From: Isoptericola halotolerans | GTDB taxonomy: Bacteria; Actinomycetota; Actinomycetes; Actinomycetales; Cellulomonadaceae | DNA length: 64,000 nt | NCBI RefSeq assembly: GCF_003003075.1 | Contig: NZ_PVTX01000001.1 | Coordinates: forward strand, 558,001 to 622,000 | Direction: 5' to 3' | Notes under the pieces: model-generated | Told to the model about the DNA's origin: nothing | Databases searched by the model: none | Seen by the model: only the letters and a program-made list of their open reading frames with translations | Shown here: positions 1 through 8,837 of the stretch, one piece after another | Position numbering within the stretch: position 1 is the first letter of the stretch | How the letters are laid out: every line of letters starts with the position of its first letter | Program-made: the position numbers and the translations under genes

Positions 1-1
1 C

Positions 2-646
2 GCCGAGCGCGCGCTCGCCGAGGACCTGGGCGTCTCCCGCCCCTCCGTCCGCGAGGCTTTCCGCATCCTCGAGGCCATGGGCATCATCCGCACCGCCGTG
101 GGGTCCGGGCCCGACGCCGGGGCCACCGTCATCGACCGGCCCGCGGCCGGGCTCGGCGCCGCCGTCCGGCTGCACGTCGCCTCGGGCACGCTGCCCGTGC
201 ACGACGTCGTGGCGACGCGCGTGGCGCTGGAGACCTGGGCGGTGCGGGAGGCGGCGCACGCCCCGCGCCCCGAGGGCGCCGCCGCACCGGACGCGGGGCC
301 GGACCCCGCGGCCGAGGCCGACCGGCTCGTGCGCGAGATGTCGGCGCCCGGGCTCGCGGTCGACGCGTTCGTCCGGCTCGACCAGGACTTCCACCTCGCC
401 GTCGCGCGACGAGCGGGCAACCAGCTCGTCGAGGCGATCCTCACCGGGCTGCGCAGCGCCGTCCACGACTACGTGGCCCGGGGGATCGACGGGTTGCCCT
501 CGTGGCCGGACACCGCGCGGCGGCTGTGCGCCGAGCACCGGGAGATCCTGGACGCCGTGACCGCCGGGGACGCGGACCGCGCGGAGCGGGCGACCCGCGA
601 GCACATCGTGGGGTTCTACCGCGAGGCCGGGCTGGCCGCGGGCTGA
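2..646 (+). CDS. GntR/FadR-family transcriptional regulator, 5' end missing
   Basis: The reading frame is already open at the window edge, so the true start lies upstream. The first visible residues are the recognition part of a winged helix-turn-helix (LAEDLGVSRPSVREAFRILE), the classic GntR signature. The rest is a helical FCD ligand-binding domain with the usual Asp/His positions (DQDFHLAV, EHREILDAV, REHI) that bind a metal and an organic-acid effector. About 214 residues are visible; a full member has about 230-250. Its target is unknown. The sugar-acid genes that follow make a sugar-acid effector plausible, but that is inference. Confidence 0.9.
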   Translation, partial: AERALAEDLGVSRPSVREAFRILEAMGIIRTAVGSGPDAGATVIDRPAAGLGAAVRLHVASGTLPVHDVVATRVALETWAVREAAHAPRPEGAAAPDAGPDPAAEADRLVREMSAPGLAVDAFVRLDQDFHLAVARRAGNQLVEAILTGLRSAVHDYVARGIDGLPSWPDTARRLCAEHREILDAVTAGDADRAERATREHIVGFYREAGLAAG

Positions 647-652
647 GCGCCG

Positions 653-1879
653 TCAGATCGTGCCCGGACCCGCTCGTCGCGCCGACTCGGCGAGGGAGCC
701 CGTCAACGGAAGGTCCGGGATGAGCAGCGCCTGGACCGCGTGGTAGATGTCCGGCTTGCCCGCCCAGACCTCACCGGCGGGCTCGTCGGAGGTGTCGAGC
801 TCGTGGTGCCACGAGCCGCGCTCGGGGTCGACGAACCGCTCGCGGATCAGCGCCCACCAGGCCGCCGCCTGCTCGGCGTACCGGGACGCCCCGGTGACGA
901 CGGCGAGCACCTCCGCCGCGGCCACGGCCTCGGCGGCCACCCAGTGGAACCGACGCCGCTCGACGGGGCTGCCCGTCCAGTCGACGGTGTAGACGAACCC
1001 GGTGCCGTCGAAGCCGTCGGCCAGCGCCCGGTCGAAGAGCTGCACGGCCGCGTTCGTGTGGCGGCCCACCTGCTCGGCGGCCACGTCGAGCTGCAGCATC
1101 AGGCGTGCCCACTCGAAGCCGTGCCCGGGCGTGGAGCCGTACGGCTTGAACTGGTCGTGCGGGCGGTCGGCGTTGAACTCGAGGTCGGGCGTCCAGTCCA
1201 CCGTGAAGTGCTCGGGGATCCGCCACCCGTTGCGCTCCGCCCAGGACACGGTCCGGTCCACGACCTGGGCCGCCCGGTCGCGCCACCGGGCCTCGCCGGT
1301 CGCGTCCGCGGCCGCCAGGAGGGCCTCGACGCCGTGCATGTTCGCGTTGATGCCGCGATAGGGCGACAGGGTGGTCCAGGCGCGGTCCCACTCGTCGGCG
1401 AGCAGCCCGGCCCCGGCTTCCCAGAAGCGTTCGTCGAGCACGCCGAGCGCCTCGTCGAGCAGCGTGCCCGCACCCGGCCGGCCGGCCTGGGACGCCGACG
1501 CCGCGGCCAGCACGACGAACGCGTGGGCGTAGGCCGCCTTGGTGCCGTCGACGGCGTCACCCGGGCCGCGCGCGGCGAACCAGCCGCCGTGCTCGTCGTC
1601 GTGCTGGGCGCCGGTGAGGCCGGCGAGGGCGCGGTCGGCGCGCTCGCCGCAGCCGGGGACCCCGAGCAGGTCACCCAGGGCGAAGGTGTGCGCCATGCGC
1701 GACGTGATCCAGGTGTGCACGGGCTGGCTGCGGTCGGGCCGGCCGTCGTCGTCCAGCCAGGCGGCGCCGTCGGACCCGTCGACCGACGGTGCGCCGAACG
1801 CCAGGAGCCGCCGGACCTCCTCGGCGCGCCAGCGCGCGGTCCCCGGTGCGCTCGTGGTGCGTGCCTCGTCGTGGGCCAT
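653..1879 (-). CDS. AGE-family sugar epimerase/isomerase (YihS-like)
   Basis: This 408-residue protein has the length and (alpha/alpha)6-barrel motifs of the N-acylglucosamine 2-epimerase superfamily. Motifs NANMHGVEALLA, PYGSTPGHGFEWARL and PDIYHAVQALLIP carry the conserved histidines used for proton transfer in YihS-type aldose-ketose isomerases, which act on mannose or sulfoquinovose. The substrate cannot be told from sequence. Start ATG is preceded by a purine-rich AAAGGA. It lies downstream of, and on the same strand as, the LacI gene at 1979-2998, with a palindrome (1927-1940) in the gap, so it is probably controlled by that or another LacI-type repressor. The role is likely interconversion of a sugar released from plant polysaccharide (inference). 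Confidence 0.85.
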   Translation of the reverse strand: MAHDEARTTSAPGTARWRAEEVRRLLAFGAPSVDGSDGAAWLDDDGRPDRSQPVHTWITSRMAHTFALGDLLGVPGCGERADRALAGLTGAQHDDEHGGWFAARGPGDAVDGTKAAYAHAFVVLAAASASQAGRPGAGTLLDEALGVLDERFWEAGAGLLADEWDRAWTTLSPYRGINANMHGVEALLAAADATGEARWRDRAAQVVDRTVSWAERNGWRIPEHFTVDWTPDLEFNADRPHDQFKPYGSTPGHGFEWARLMLQLDVAAEQVGRHTNAAVQLFDRALADGFDGTGFVYTVDWTGSPVERRRFHWVAAEAVAAAEVLAVVTGASRYAEQAAAWWALIRERFVDPERGSWHHELDTSDEPAGEVWAGKPDIYHAVQALLIPDLPLTGSLAESARRAGPGTI

Positions 1880-1926
1880 CTGGAGTCCTTTCCCCGGGGC
1901 GTGCGGATCCCCTCGATCGTGCGCTC

Positions 1927-1940
1927 TGACAGCGGTGTCA
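1927..1940. promoter_or_regulatory. Candidate LacI-type operator upstream of the AGE isomerase
   Basis: TGACAGCGGTGTCA is an inverted repeat with TGACA/TGTCA arms and a 4-nt centre. It lies 48 nt upstream of the isomerase start, within the 99-nt gap after the LacI gene. Symmetry, size and place fit a LacI-family operator; the binding protein is inferred. Confidence 0.5.
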
Positions 1941-1978
1941 TACCGAGTGGTGAGAGTCTCATGCCGGGTGACCGGGGT

Positions 1979-2998
1979 TCAAGCGCGGCTGCGGTGCTCG
2001 CCCGAGCCCCGGGCGACGAGCCGGGTGGCGACCGTCCGCAGCCGTGGCGGCAGCGTCGGGTCCGCCGCCCGCTCCAGGGCCAGGGACGCTGCCTGGCGCC
2101 CGATCTCGGCCATGTCGTAGGCCACCACCGTGACGCCCAGCAGATCGGCGAGCTCGAGGTCGTCGAACCCGACGAGCGCCGGGACGTCGCCCCCGGCCGC
2201 GCGCCGGGCGTGGAGCGCGCGGAGGGCGCCGGCGGTGATCCGGTTGTTCGAGGTCAGCAGGGCCGTGGGCGGGGCGGGGGCCTCGAGCAGCTCGGTCACG
2301 AGCCGCTGCGCCGCGGCCGCGTCGTGGGCGCCGTCGCGGATCCACCGGTCCGGGACGAGCAGGTCGTGCTCGGCCATCGCCCGGACGAAGGCGAGGCGGC
2401 GCTCGCGGGCCGTCCAGAGGTGCCCGTGGTCGGTCACCAGCCCGATCTGCCGGTGCCCGTGCGCCACGAGGTGGTCCACCGCCTGACGCACGCCGCCGTC
2501 GTTGTCGATGACCACGGTGTCCGCGTCGATGCCAGCCGCGGGCCGGTCCACCAGGACGAGGGGCGGTCCGTGCCGCACCTCGTGGGCGAGGTAGCGGTGG
2601 TCGTCGCCGGTCGGCGCGACGACCAGCGCGGCGACCCGCCGCTCGAGGAGCGCCTCGGTGAGCCGGCGTTCCCGGGCCGGGTCCTCGTCCGAGCTGGCGG
2701 TGATGAGCTGGTGGCCGCTGCCCCGCAGCGCCCGCTCCATCCCGTCGGCGATCGAGGCGTAGAAGTGGTTGGCGATGTCAGCGGTCACGAAGCCCACCAG
2801 AGGTGCGCTCCCGCCGCGCGCCAGGTCGGCTGCGGCGGCGTTGCGGCGGAAGCCGAGATCGCGCGCGACGGAGCGGACCCGGTCGCGCGTGCGCGGCGCG
2901 ACGTGGGGTTCGTCGTTCATGACCCGCGACGCCGTCTTGAGGCTCACCCCGGCCGCGCGGGCGACGGCGGCCAGCGTGGGGCGGTGGTCGGTCGCCAT
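1979..2998 (-). CDS. LacI-family transcriptional repressor
   Basis: The 339-residue protein starts with a LacI helix-turn-helix (LAAVARAAGVSLKTASRVMN, about residues 9-28) and hinge, followed by a periplasmic-binding-protein-like sensor (GFVTADIANHFYASI, LVDRPAAGIDADTVVIDNDGG, GFDDLELADLLGVTVV). Length is typical. The start has a strong AGGGAGGA site in front of it. It is divergent from the rhamnogalacturonan lyase/esterase gene at 3212 and precedes the AGE isomerase on its own strand, so it probably represses one or both until a pectin-derived sugar binds. The effector is unknown. Confidence 0.93.
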   Translation of the reverse strand: MATDHRPTLAAVARAAGVSLKTASRVMNDEPHVAPRTRDRVRSVARDLGFRRNAAAADLARGGSAPLVGFVTADIANHFYASIADGMERALRGSGHQLITASSDEDPARERRLTEALLERRVAALVVAPTGDDHRYLAHEVRHGPPLVLVDRPAAGIDADTVVIDNDGGVRQAVDHLVAHGHRQIGLVTDHGHLWTARERRLAFVRAMAEHDLLVPDRWIRDGAHDAAAAQRLVTELLEAPAPPTALLTSNNRITAGALRALHARRAAGGDVPALVGFDDLELADLLGVTVVAYDMAEIGRQAASLALERAADPTLPPRLRTVATRLVARGSGEHRSRA

Positions 2999-3116
2999 CC
3001 GGTCCTCCCTGACGTCGCCGCTCTCGGTGGGTCACGCTACCGCCTGTGCCGAGCGGTGCCCGGGCCCGGCCTGGACATCGGCCCGACGACCAGGCATCAT
3101 GACGACGACGCGTGTT

Positions 3117-3128
3117 TGAATCCATTCA
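3117..3128. promoter_or_regulatory. AT-rich palindrome and direct repeats upstream of the lyase/esterase
   Basis: TGAATCCATTCA (TGAAT/ATTCA) lies in a conspicuously AT-rich patch (about 3113-3147) of the divergent LacI / lyase intergenic region. AATCCAT occurs twice, at 3119-3125 and 3132-3138. It is a good candidate regulator site; which protein binds is not shown. Confidence 0.45.
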
Positions 3129-3211
3129 TTAAATCCATACAACAAACCTCACCGACGAGGGGCGCGTCCCCGGCCCAGACCGGACTCAACGACGAGACGA
3201 CGAGGTGAACC

Positions 3212-6200
3212 GTGCAGCAGCCAGACAGGCTTCCGCATGCCGGGCGTGAAAGCGCTTACCGGCACCGTACGACCACACCACCACCCACCCGTGCGCGATC
3301 CCTCGTGGCCGGCGCGGCCGCGGCAGCCCTCGTGCTGCCGTTCGCGCCCGGCGTCGCGGCGGCCGCCGAGGGCGACCCCGCCACCTGGTCCTTCGACTTC
3401 GGCACCCCCAGCAGCCCGGTCGCCGAGGGGTACCAGGGCGTCGACGAGTCGACGGCGTACTCCGAGGAGGCCGGGTTCGGCATCACCTCGGGCAGCCCCG
3501 CCTCCCGCGACCGGTCCACCGACGTGGACCCGATGACCGGCGACTTCGTGCTCGGTGACGCGTGGGAGTTCGCGGTCGACGTGCCGAACGGCACCTACGA
3601 GGTCGAGGTCTGGACCGGCGACACGCTCGCCGGCACCTCCAGCGTGCGCACCACCGTCGCCCCCGAGGGCGGCGAGGGCACGAACATCACCGCGGACGCC
3701 GAGCAGACGAGCAGCGGCACGCTGACGGCCGAGGTGGCCGACGGCCAGCTCAACCTCGGCATCACCGGCAAGGGTTACGGCTACGTCAACGGGCTCGTGA
3801 TCACCGAGGTCCCGGACGACGGTTCCGGTGACGGCGGGGACGACGGCGGGGACGACGGTTCCGGCGACAGCGGGGACGACGGCGGCACCACCACCGGCGC
3901 CGCCGGTCCCGCGAACGTCCGCATCGCCCACGCCACCGGCGACGAGATCGTGGTGCGCTGGAACGAGGTCGCCGGGGCCACCGGGTACGTGCTGACGCGC
4001 AGCGACGCCGTCGACGGCGAGTACACCGAGATCGCCCGCACCGGGTCGCGCGAGGTGTTCTTCGCCGACACCGACGTCGACACCTCCGCGGTGCACTACT
4101 ACCGCGCGCTCGCCGTGACCGACGAGGGCACCACCGAACCCTCCGCACCCGTGGTCAGCACCCTGGCCGCCGAGCCCACCTTCCCCGAGGACGGCACGCT
4201 GCAGATCGACCTCGGCTCGGGTGCCGTCGCCGACGGCGCGGTCGGGGTCGACGCCGACACCGCCTACACCGCCGAGAACCGTCTCGGGTTCGTCGACGCC
4301 TCCGTGGTGACCGCGACCGACAACGGCGGGGCGAACGCGTTGCGCGGCGACTTCGTCACGACCGACGGCGGCCAGCTCGTCGTCGACCTGCCGAACGGCG
4401 ACTACACGGTCGACCTCGTCGCCGGGGACGCCGAGGGCGCCACCGACATCGCGATCACCGCCGAGCAGATGGCCAAGGTCCAGCAGACCGAGCGTGCCGC
4501 CGGCGAGTACCTCGAGATGCAGTTCGACATCGCGCTGGTGGACAGCCAGCTCAACCTGGACGTCACCGGCAGCGCTGCGAACCTCAACGCACTGACCATC
4601 ACCCGCGCGGACGCCCGTGAGGCGGGCGACCAGCCCACCGTGTTCGTCACCGGTGACTCCACCGTGCAGACCTACGACCCGTACTGGGCGCCGCAGGCCG
4701 GCTGGGGCCAGATGATCGAGCGGTACCTGTCCGACGACGTCGTGGTCGACAACCACGCCATCGGCGGCCGGTCCTCGAAGAACTTCATCAGCCAGGGCCG
4801 CCTCGACACCGTGCTCAAGCAGATCAAGCCGGGCGACTACCTCTACGTCCAGTTCGGGCACAACGACAACAGCTACGGCGTCGACGACCGCTGGGCCGCC
4901 CCCGGCGACTACTACTGGTACCTGCACACCTTCGTCGAGGGTGCCGTGCAGCGTGGCGCCCAGCCGATCATCGTCACGCCGGTCTCGCGCCGCTCGTTCG
5001 ACGCGGACACGGGCCAGTTCAACGTGTCGTTCCCGGACTACGTCCAGGCCGCCACCGACGTCGCCGCCGCGACGGGTGCCCCGCTGGTCGACCTGTCGGC
5101 CTCGTCGCGGGCGTACCTGGACGAGATCGGTCCGGAGGCCGCCAAGAGCGTGTTCCTGCACGTCCCGGCCGGTGTCTACCCGAACCGCCCGGACGGCACG
5201 ACGGACGACACGCACTTCCAGGAGTACGGCGCCATCCAGATGGCCCGCCTGGTCGCGCTCGACACCGCCGAGCTCGACGTCCCGCTCGCCGAGCAGGTCG
5301 TCGACGCCGAGCCGCCGGCCGACGTGCCCGCCGCCCCGGCCGGCGTCGTCGCCGGGAGCGTCTCCGCCTCCAGCGCCACGCTGACCTGGACCGAGGTCGA
5401 GGGCGCGGACATCTACAAGGTGTTCGCCAAGGCCTCGGCCGACGGCGACGACGCCTACGAGCTCGTCACCACCTCCACGATCGGCGTCGCGGACGTCACC
5501 GGGCTGGAGGCCGGGACCTCCTACGACCTGCAGGTCGTGGCGGTCAACGGCGCGGGCGACTCCGCACCGTCGGCCACCGTGACGATCGAGACGAAGGCCC
5601 CGCTGTTCAAGTTCGACGTGCAGCTCGCGGGCAACCCGACCAAGGACGGCTACACGGCGTTCGACCAGAACACCCTGTACACCGAGGAGCTGGGCTACGG
5701 CTTCACCTCGGACGCCGGCCCGGGCGGTCGTGACCGCGGCACGGGCGACGGTGCGCTCGACGACCTGCAGCGTGACTTCCTGCTGCCGGGCTCGGGCAAC
5801 CCGATGCGCTTCGACGTGCCGAACGGTACCTACGCGGTCGAGGTCGTCTGGGGCGACCTCATCGGCACCGCTCGCCTCGGCGTGACGATCGAGGGCACCG
5901 ACTACGGCTCCTCGAACGCGGGGCGCGGCAGCACCTCGAGCAAGATCGTCCAGCCCGTGGTGGTCACGGACGGCACGATCGACGTGGTCGCCGAAGGATG
6001 GTTGAACGGCCTGGAGATCACCGCGCTGCTCTACGCCCCGACCGAGCTCGTCGCGGGCGACGTGTCCATCGACGGGTCCGCCGTCGAGGTCCCGCTGAGC
6101 TGGCAGCCGGCCGAGGACGTGGCCGGCTACCGCGTGTACCGCCTCGCCGACGGCGCCGCCGAGCCGACCGCGCTCGGTGACGTCGCGTCCTCGGTGACCG

Positions 6201-8503
6201 AGTTCGTGGACACCACCGCGGACGTCGGCCTGCAGTACACGTACACCGTCGTCGCGCTGGACGACGCCGGCAACGAGTCGGTCGCTTCCAACGCCCTCGA
6301 GCTCACCACGGTGGACCCGGACGTCCCGACGGCTGCGGCGCCGTCGGGCCTCGCCGTGACCGACGTGGCCAAGAACGAGGTCTCCCTCACCTGGGAGGCC
6401 GTGGAGGACGCGCTGTTCTACCACGTGTACCGCGAGGACGAGGCGGGTGACCTGGTCCTGATCGACCGCGCCGCCGAGCCCGCGTACACCGACACCGACG
6501 TGCTCACGACCATCGGGTACACCTACGCCGTGGCGTCGGTGAACGCCGGTGGTGTCTCCGAGCTCTCGGGGACGGTCATCTCCGACGCCGTGACGAACCT
6601 GTCGCGCCAGGCGGAGCGGATCGGCCGGCAGCCGGTGGCGGCGCAGTCCGCCGACGGCGTCTACGTCGGCTGGCGGATGCTGGGCGACGACCCGGAGTCG
6701 ATCGGGTTCCACGTGTACCGCGACGGCAGCCGGATCACGGACGAGCCGATCACCGGCTCGACGAACCTGGTCGACGCCGACGGGTCGGCGGACTCCACCT
6801 ACCGGGTCGCGTCCGTCGTCGACGGCGTCGAGCGGTGGGCCACCGACGAGCTCTCCGTGTGGGACGCCCAGACCCTGGACATCCCGCTGAACAAGCCGGA
6901 GGACGCCTACACCAAGGACGGCCAGCCGTACACCTACTCCGCGAACGACGCCTCCGTGGCGGACCTCGACGGGGACGGGGAGTACGAGTACGTCGTCAAG
7001 TGGTACCCGTCCAACGCGCAGGACAACTCGCGCGGCGGCTACACGGGCAACACCTACCTGGACGCCTACGAGCTCGACGGCACCCAGCTGTGGCGCATCG
7101 ACCTCGGGATCAACATCCGGTCCGGCGCCCACTACACGCAGTTCCAGGTGTTCGACTACGACGGGGACGGGAAGGCCGAGGTGGCGATGAAGACCGCCGA
7201 CGGCACGACCGACGGTGCCGGCACCGTGATCGGCGACGCACGGGCCGACTTCCGGACCTCCGGCGGCTACGTGCTGTCCGGCCCGGAGTACCTCACGGTG
7301 TTCGACGGCGAGTCCGGAGTCGCGCTGGACACGATCGACTACGTGCCGCCGCGCGGCGACGTCGGCTCGTGGGGCGACACCTACGGCAACCGCGTGGACC
7401 GGTTCCTCGCCGGGACCGCCTACCTCGACGGCGAGCAGCCGTCGATGCTGTTCGCCCGGGGCTACTACACGCGCACCGTCGTCGCGGCCTTCGACTGGGA
7501 CGGCACCGAGCTGTCGCAGCGGTGGGTGTTCGACTCCGACGTCGCGGGCGACGAGTACCGCGGGCAGGGGAACCACTCCCTGGCCGTGGCCGACGTCGAC
7601 GGCGACCAGAAGGACGAGATCCTCTACGGGTCGATGACGCTCGACGACGACGGCACCGTGCTGTACAACACCGGGCTCGGCCACGGTGACGCCCAGCACG
7701 TGTCGGACTTCGACCCCTCGCGCGCGGGGCAGGAGGTGTTCTCGGCGCACGAGGACATCGGCCGCTCCGAGGGGCGGGGCGCCACGTTCCGCGACGCCGC
7801 GACGGGAGAGATCATCTGGTCGATCCCGGCCGAGGTCGACACGGGCCGTGCCGCCATGGGCGACATCGACCCGCGGTACGACGGCGCCGAGGGCTGGGCC
7901 GTCGGCGGCGACGCCGCGTGGGACTCCCCGGTGGGCCAGCTGATGTCGTCCTTGGGCGAGCTCATCGCGGAGAGCATCCCGGCGGCGAACTTCCTGACCT
8001 TCTGGGACGGGGACCTGCTGACGGAGATCGGCGACCACGACTGGGACGCCGACACCTCGACCGGGGTGCCGACGATCTCGAAGTGGGACTACGAGAACGT
8101 CGAGGAGGTCGAGATCTACCGCGCCGAGGGCACGCTGTCGAACAACAGCACCAAGGGCACGCCGGCGCTGCAGGCGGACCTCTTCGGTGACTGGCGCGAG
8201 GAGATCGTCACCCGCACCGAGGACTCGACCGCGCTGCGCGTCGCGACCACGGTGATCCCGACCGAGCACCGCCTGCGGACGCTCATGTCGGACTCGCAGT
8301 ACCGCGTGGCCGTGGCCTGGCAGAACACGGGCTACAACCAGCCGCCGCACACCTCGTACTTCATCGGCGAGGGCATGGAGACGCCGGACGCGCCGCGCCT
8401 GGCGTACACCACGGACGCGGACGCGGGCGAGGTCGTGGTCGACGAGGCCCCGGCCCACGTCAAGCTCAAGGTCAAGAAGGCCGGGCCGGGCCGGGCGCGG
8501 TGA
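3212..8503 (+). CDS. Secreted CE12 acetylesterase + PL11 rhamnogalacturonan lyase fusion
   Basis: A 1763-residue secreted enzyme with GTG start and GAGGTGA site 5 nt upstream. In order: signal peptide (about 1-52, ending near GVAAAAE), carbohydrate-binding-like module (55-200), Gly/Asp linker, fibronectin III (232-322), a second such module (325-470), SGNH esterase of CE12 type (475-690; G481-D-S483, F548-G-H-N-D552, D665-x-x-H668), FnIII (707-797), a third module (798-940), two FnIII (941-1128), then a PL11 rhamnogalacturonan lyase (1129-1740) with calcium-type DLDGDG (1251) and YDGDG loops and AHYTQF near 1307. It should deacetylate and cleave rhamnogalacturonan I outside the cell. The frame ends four codons past a CCGGG repeat, and a fitting C-terminal module continues in another frame (8500-8718). 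Confidence 0.92.
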   Translation: MQQPDRLPHAGRESAYRHRTTTPPPTRARSLVAGAAAAALVLPFAPGVAAAAEGDPATWSFDFGTPSSPVAEGYQGVDESTAYSEEAGFGITSGSPASRDRSTDVDPMTGDFVLGDAWEFAVDVPNGTYEVEVWTGDTLAGTSSVRTTVAPEGGEGTNITADAEQTSSGTLTAEVADGQLNLGITGKGYGYVNGLVITEVPDDGSGDGGDDGGDDGSGDSGDDGGTTTGAAGPANVRIAHATGDEIVVRWNEVAGATGYVLTRSDAVDGEYTEIARTGSREVFFADTDVDTSAVHYYRALAVTDEGTTEPSAPVVSTLAAEPTFPEDGTLQIDLGSGAVADGAVGVDADTAYTAENRLGFVDASVVTATDNGGANALRGDFVTTDGGQLVVDLPNGDYTVDLVAGDAEGATDIAITAEQMAKVQQTERAAGEYLEMQFDIALVDSQLNLDVTGSAANLNALTITRADAREAGDQPTVFVTGDSTVQTYDPYWAPQAGWGQMIERYLSDDVVVDNHAIGGRSSKNFISQGRLDTVLKQIKPGDYLYVQFGHNDNSYGVDDRWAAPGDYYWYLHTFVEGAVQRGAQPIIVTPVSRRSFDADTGQFNVSFPDYVQAATDVAAATGAPLVDLSASSRAYLDEIGPEAAKSVFLHVPAGVYPNRPDGTTDDTHFQEYGAIQMARLVALDTAELDVPLAEQVVDAEPPADVPAAPAGVVAGSVSASSATLTWTEVEGADIYKVFAKASADGDDAYELVTTSTIGVADVTGLEAGTSYDLQVVAVNGAGDSAPSATVTIETKAPLFKFDVQLAGNPTKDGYTAFDQNTLYTEELGYGFTSDAGPGGRDRGTGDGALDDLQRDFLLPGSGNPMRFDVPNGTYAVEVVWGDLIGTARLGVTIEGTDYGSSNAGRGSTSSKIVQPVVVTDGTIDVVAEGWLNGLEITALLYAPTELVAGDVSIDGSAVEVPLSWQPAEDVAGYRVYRLADGAAEPTALGDVASSVTEFVDTTADVGLQYTYTVVALDDAGNESVASNALELTTVDPDVPTAAAPSGLAVTDVAKNEVSLTWEAVEDALFYHVYREDEAGDLVLIDRAAEPAYTDTDVLTTIGYTYAVASVNAGGVSELSGTVISDAVTNLSRQAERIGRQPVAAQSADGVYVGWRMLGDDPESIGFHVYRDGSRITDEPITGSTNLVDADGSADSTYRVASVVDGVERWATDELSVWDAQTLDIPLNKPEDAYTKDGQPYTYSANDASVADLDGDGEYEYVVKWYPSNAQDNSRGGYTGNTYLDAYELDGTQLWRIDLGINIRSGAHYTQFQVFDYDGDGKAEVAMKTADGTTDGAGTVIGDARADFRTSGGYVLSGPEYLTVFDGESGVALDTIDYVPPRGDVGSWGDTYGNRVDRFLAGTAYLDGEQPSMLFARGYYTRTVVAAFDWDGTELSQRWVFDSDVAGDEYRGQGNHSLAVADVDGDQKDEILYGSMTLDDDGTVLYNTGLGHGDAQHVSDFDPSRAGQEVFSAHEDIGRSEGRGATFRDAATGEIIWSIPAEVDTGRAAMGDIDPRYDGAEGWAVGGDAAWDSPVGQLMSSLGELIAESIPAANFLTFWDGDLLTEIGDHDWDADTSTGVPTISKWDYENVEEVEIYRAEGTLSNNSTKGTPALQADLFGDWREEIVTRTEDSTALRVATTVIPTEHRLRTLMSDSQYRVAVAWQNTGYNQPPHTSYFIGEGMETPDAPRLAYTTDADAGEVVVDEAPAHVKLKVKKAGPGRAR

Positions 8504-8718
8504 CGGCGACGGCGACGGTCAGGAAGGGCGGACCGGCGACGTCGGCCACGCTGCGCGTCGACGGTGAGACCGTCGCGACGCGCGTGCTGCCCGACGGCGC
8601 CCGGACCGTGGAGGTCGTCGTCGACGGGCTCTCGCCCGGCAAGCACACCTTCGAGATGACCGTGGGCAACGCCCGCGGCGGTGCGACCAGCAAGGAGGTC
8701 ACGGTCAAGGTCAAGTGA
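8500..8718 (+). CDS. Frame-displaced C-terminal module of the lyase/esterase
   Basis: A 72-residue frame opens with GTG overlapping the lyase stop (GTGA). It has no signal peptide and reads as a beta-rich extracellular module (ATLRVDGETVAT, VDGLSPGKHTFEMTVGN, ending TVKVK), echoing the KLKVK end of the upstream protein. Removing one of three CCGGG units at 8481-8495 would join the two frames without a stop. I read it as the split-off tail of the 3212-8503 protein rather than a separate gene, although stop-start overlap could still allow coupled translation. Confidence 0.6.
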   Translation: MTATATVRKGGPATSATLRVDGETVATRVLPDGARTVEVVVDGLSPGKHTFEMTVGNARGGATSKEVTVKVK

Positions 8719-8756
8719 CCGCCGAGGTAGTGCCTCGACCGCCGAGGTAGTGCCGA
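8717..8756. repeat. 20-bp tandem repeat, two copies (upstream of FabH-like gene)
   Basis: Two copies of a 20-bp unit, core CGAGGTAGTGCC at 8723 and 8743. The first carries the small palindrome CGAGG-TAGTG-CCTCG. The same core with the same 20-bp spacing recurs after the next gene (9859-9927). Confidence 0.75.
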
Positions 8757-8759
8757 CTG

Positions 8760-8793
8760 ACGGCCCCGCGTCCGTTCCCGGACGCGGGGCCGT
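8760..8793 (+). terminator. Rho-independent-type hairpin after the lyase gene
   Basis: A perfect 15-bp GC-rich stem (8760-8774 with 8779-8793) closes a TTCC loop. No U-tract follows, which is usual in actinobacteria. It ends the lyase/esterase transcript before the FabH-like gene. Confidence 0.8.
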
Positions 8794-8837
8794 CCTGCTG
8801 CCGCCGTCGCCCGCCGTCGCGTGGAATGATCGGTGAC

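Noticed and set aside
740-3208. 822-codon plus-strand frame over the isomerase and LacI genes
   Set aside because: Its product is low-complexity and antisense to two well-recognised genes.
3149-8458. 1769-codon open frame on the minus strand
   Set aside because: It mirrors the lyase/esterase gene. GC-rich codon bias removes stops in the complementary frame, and its translation is Arg/Val/Gly-rich without domains.
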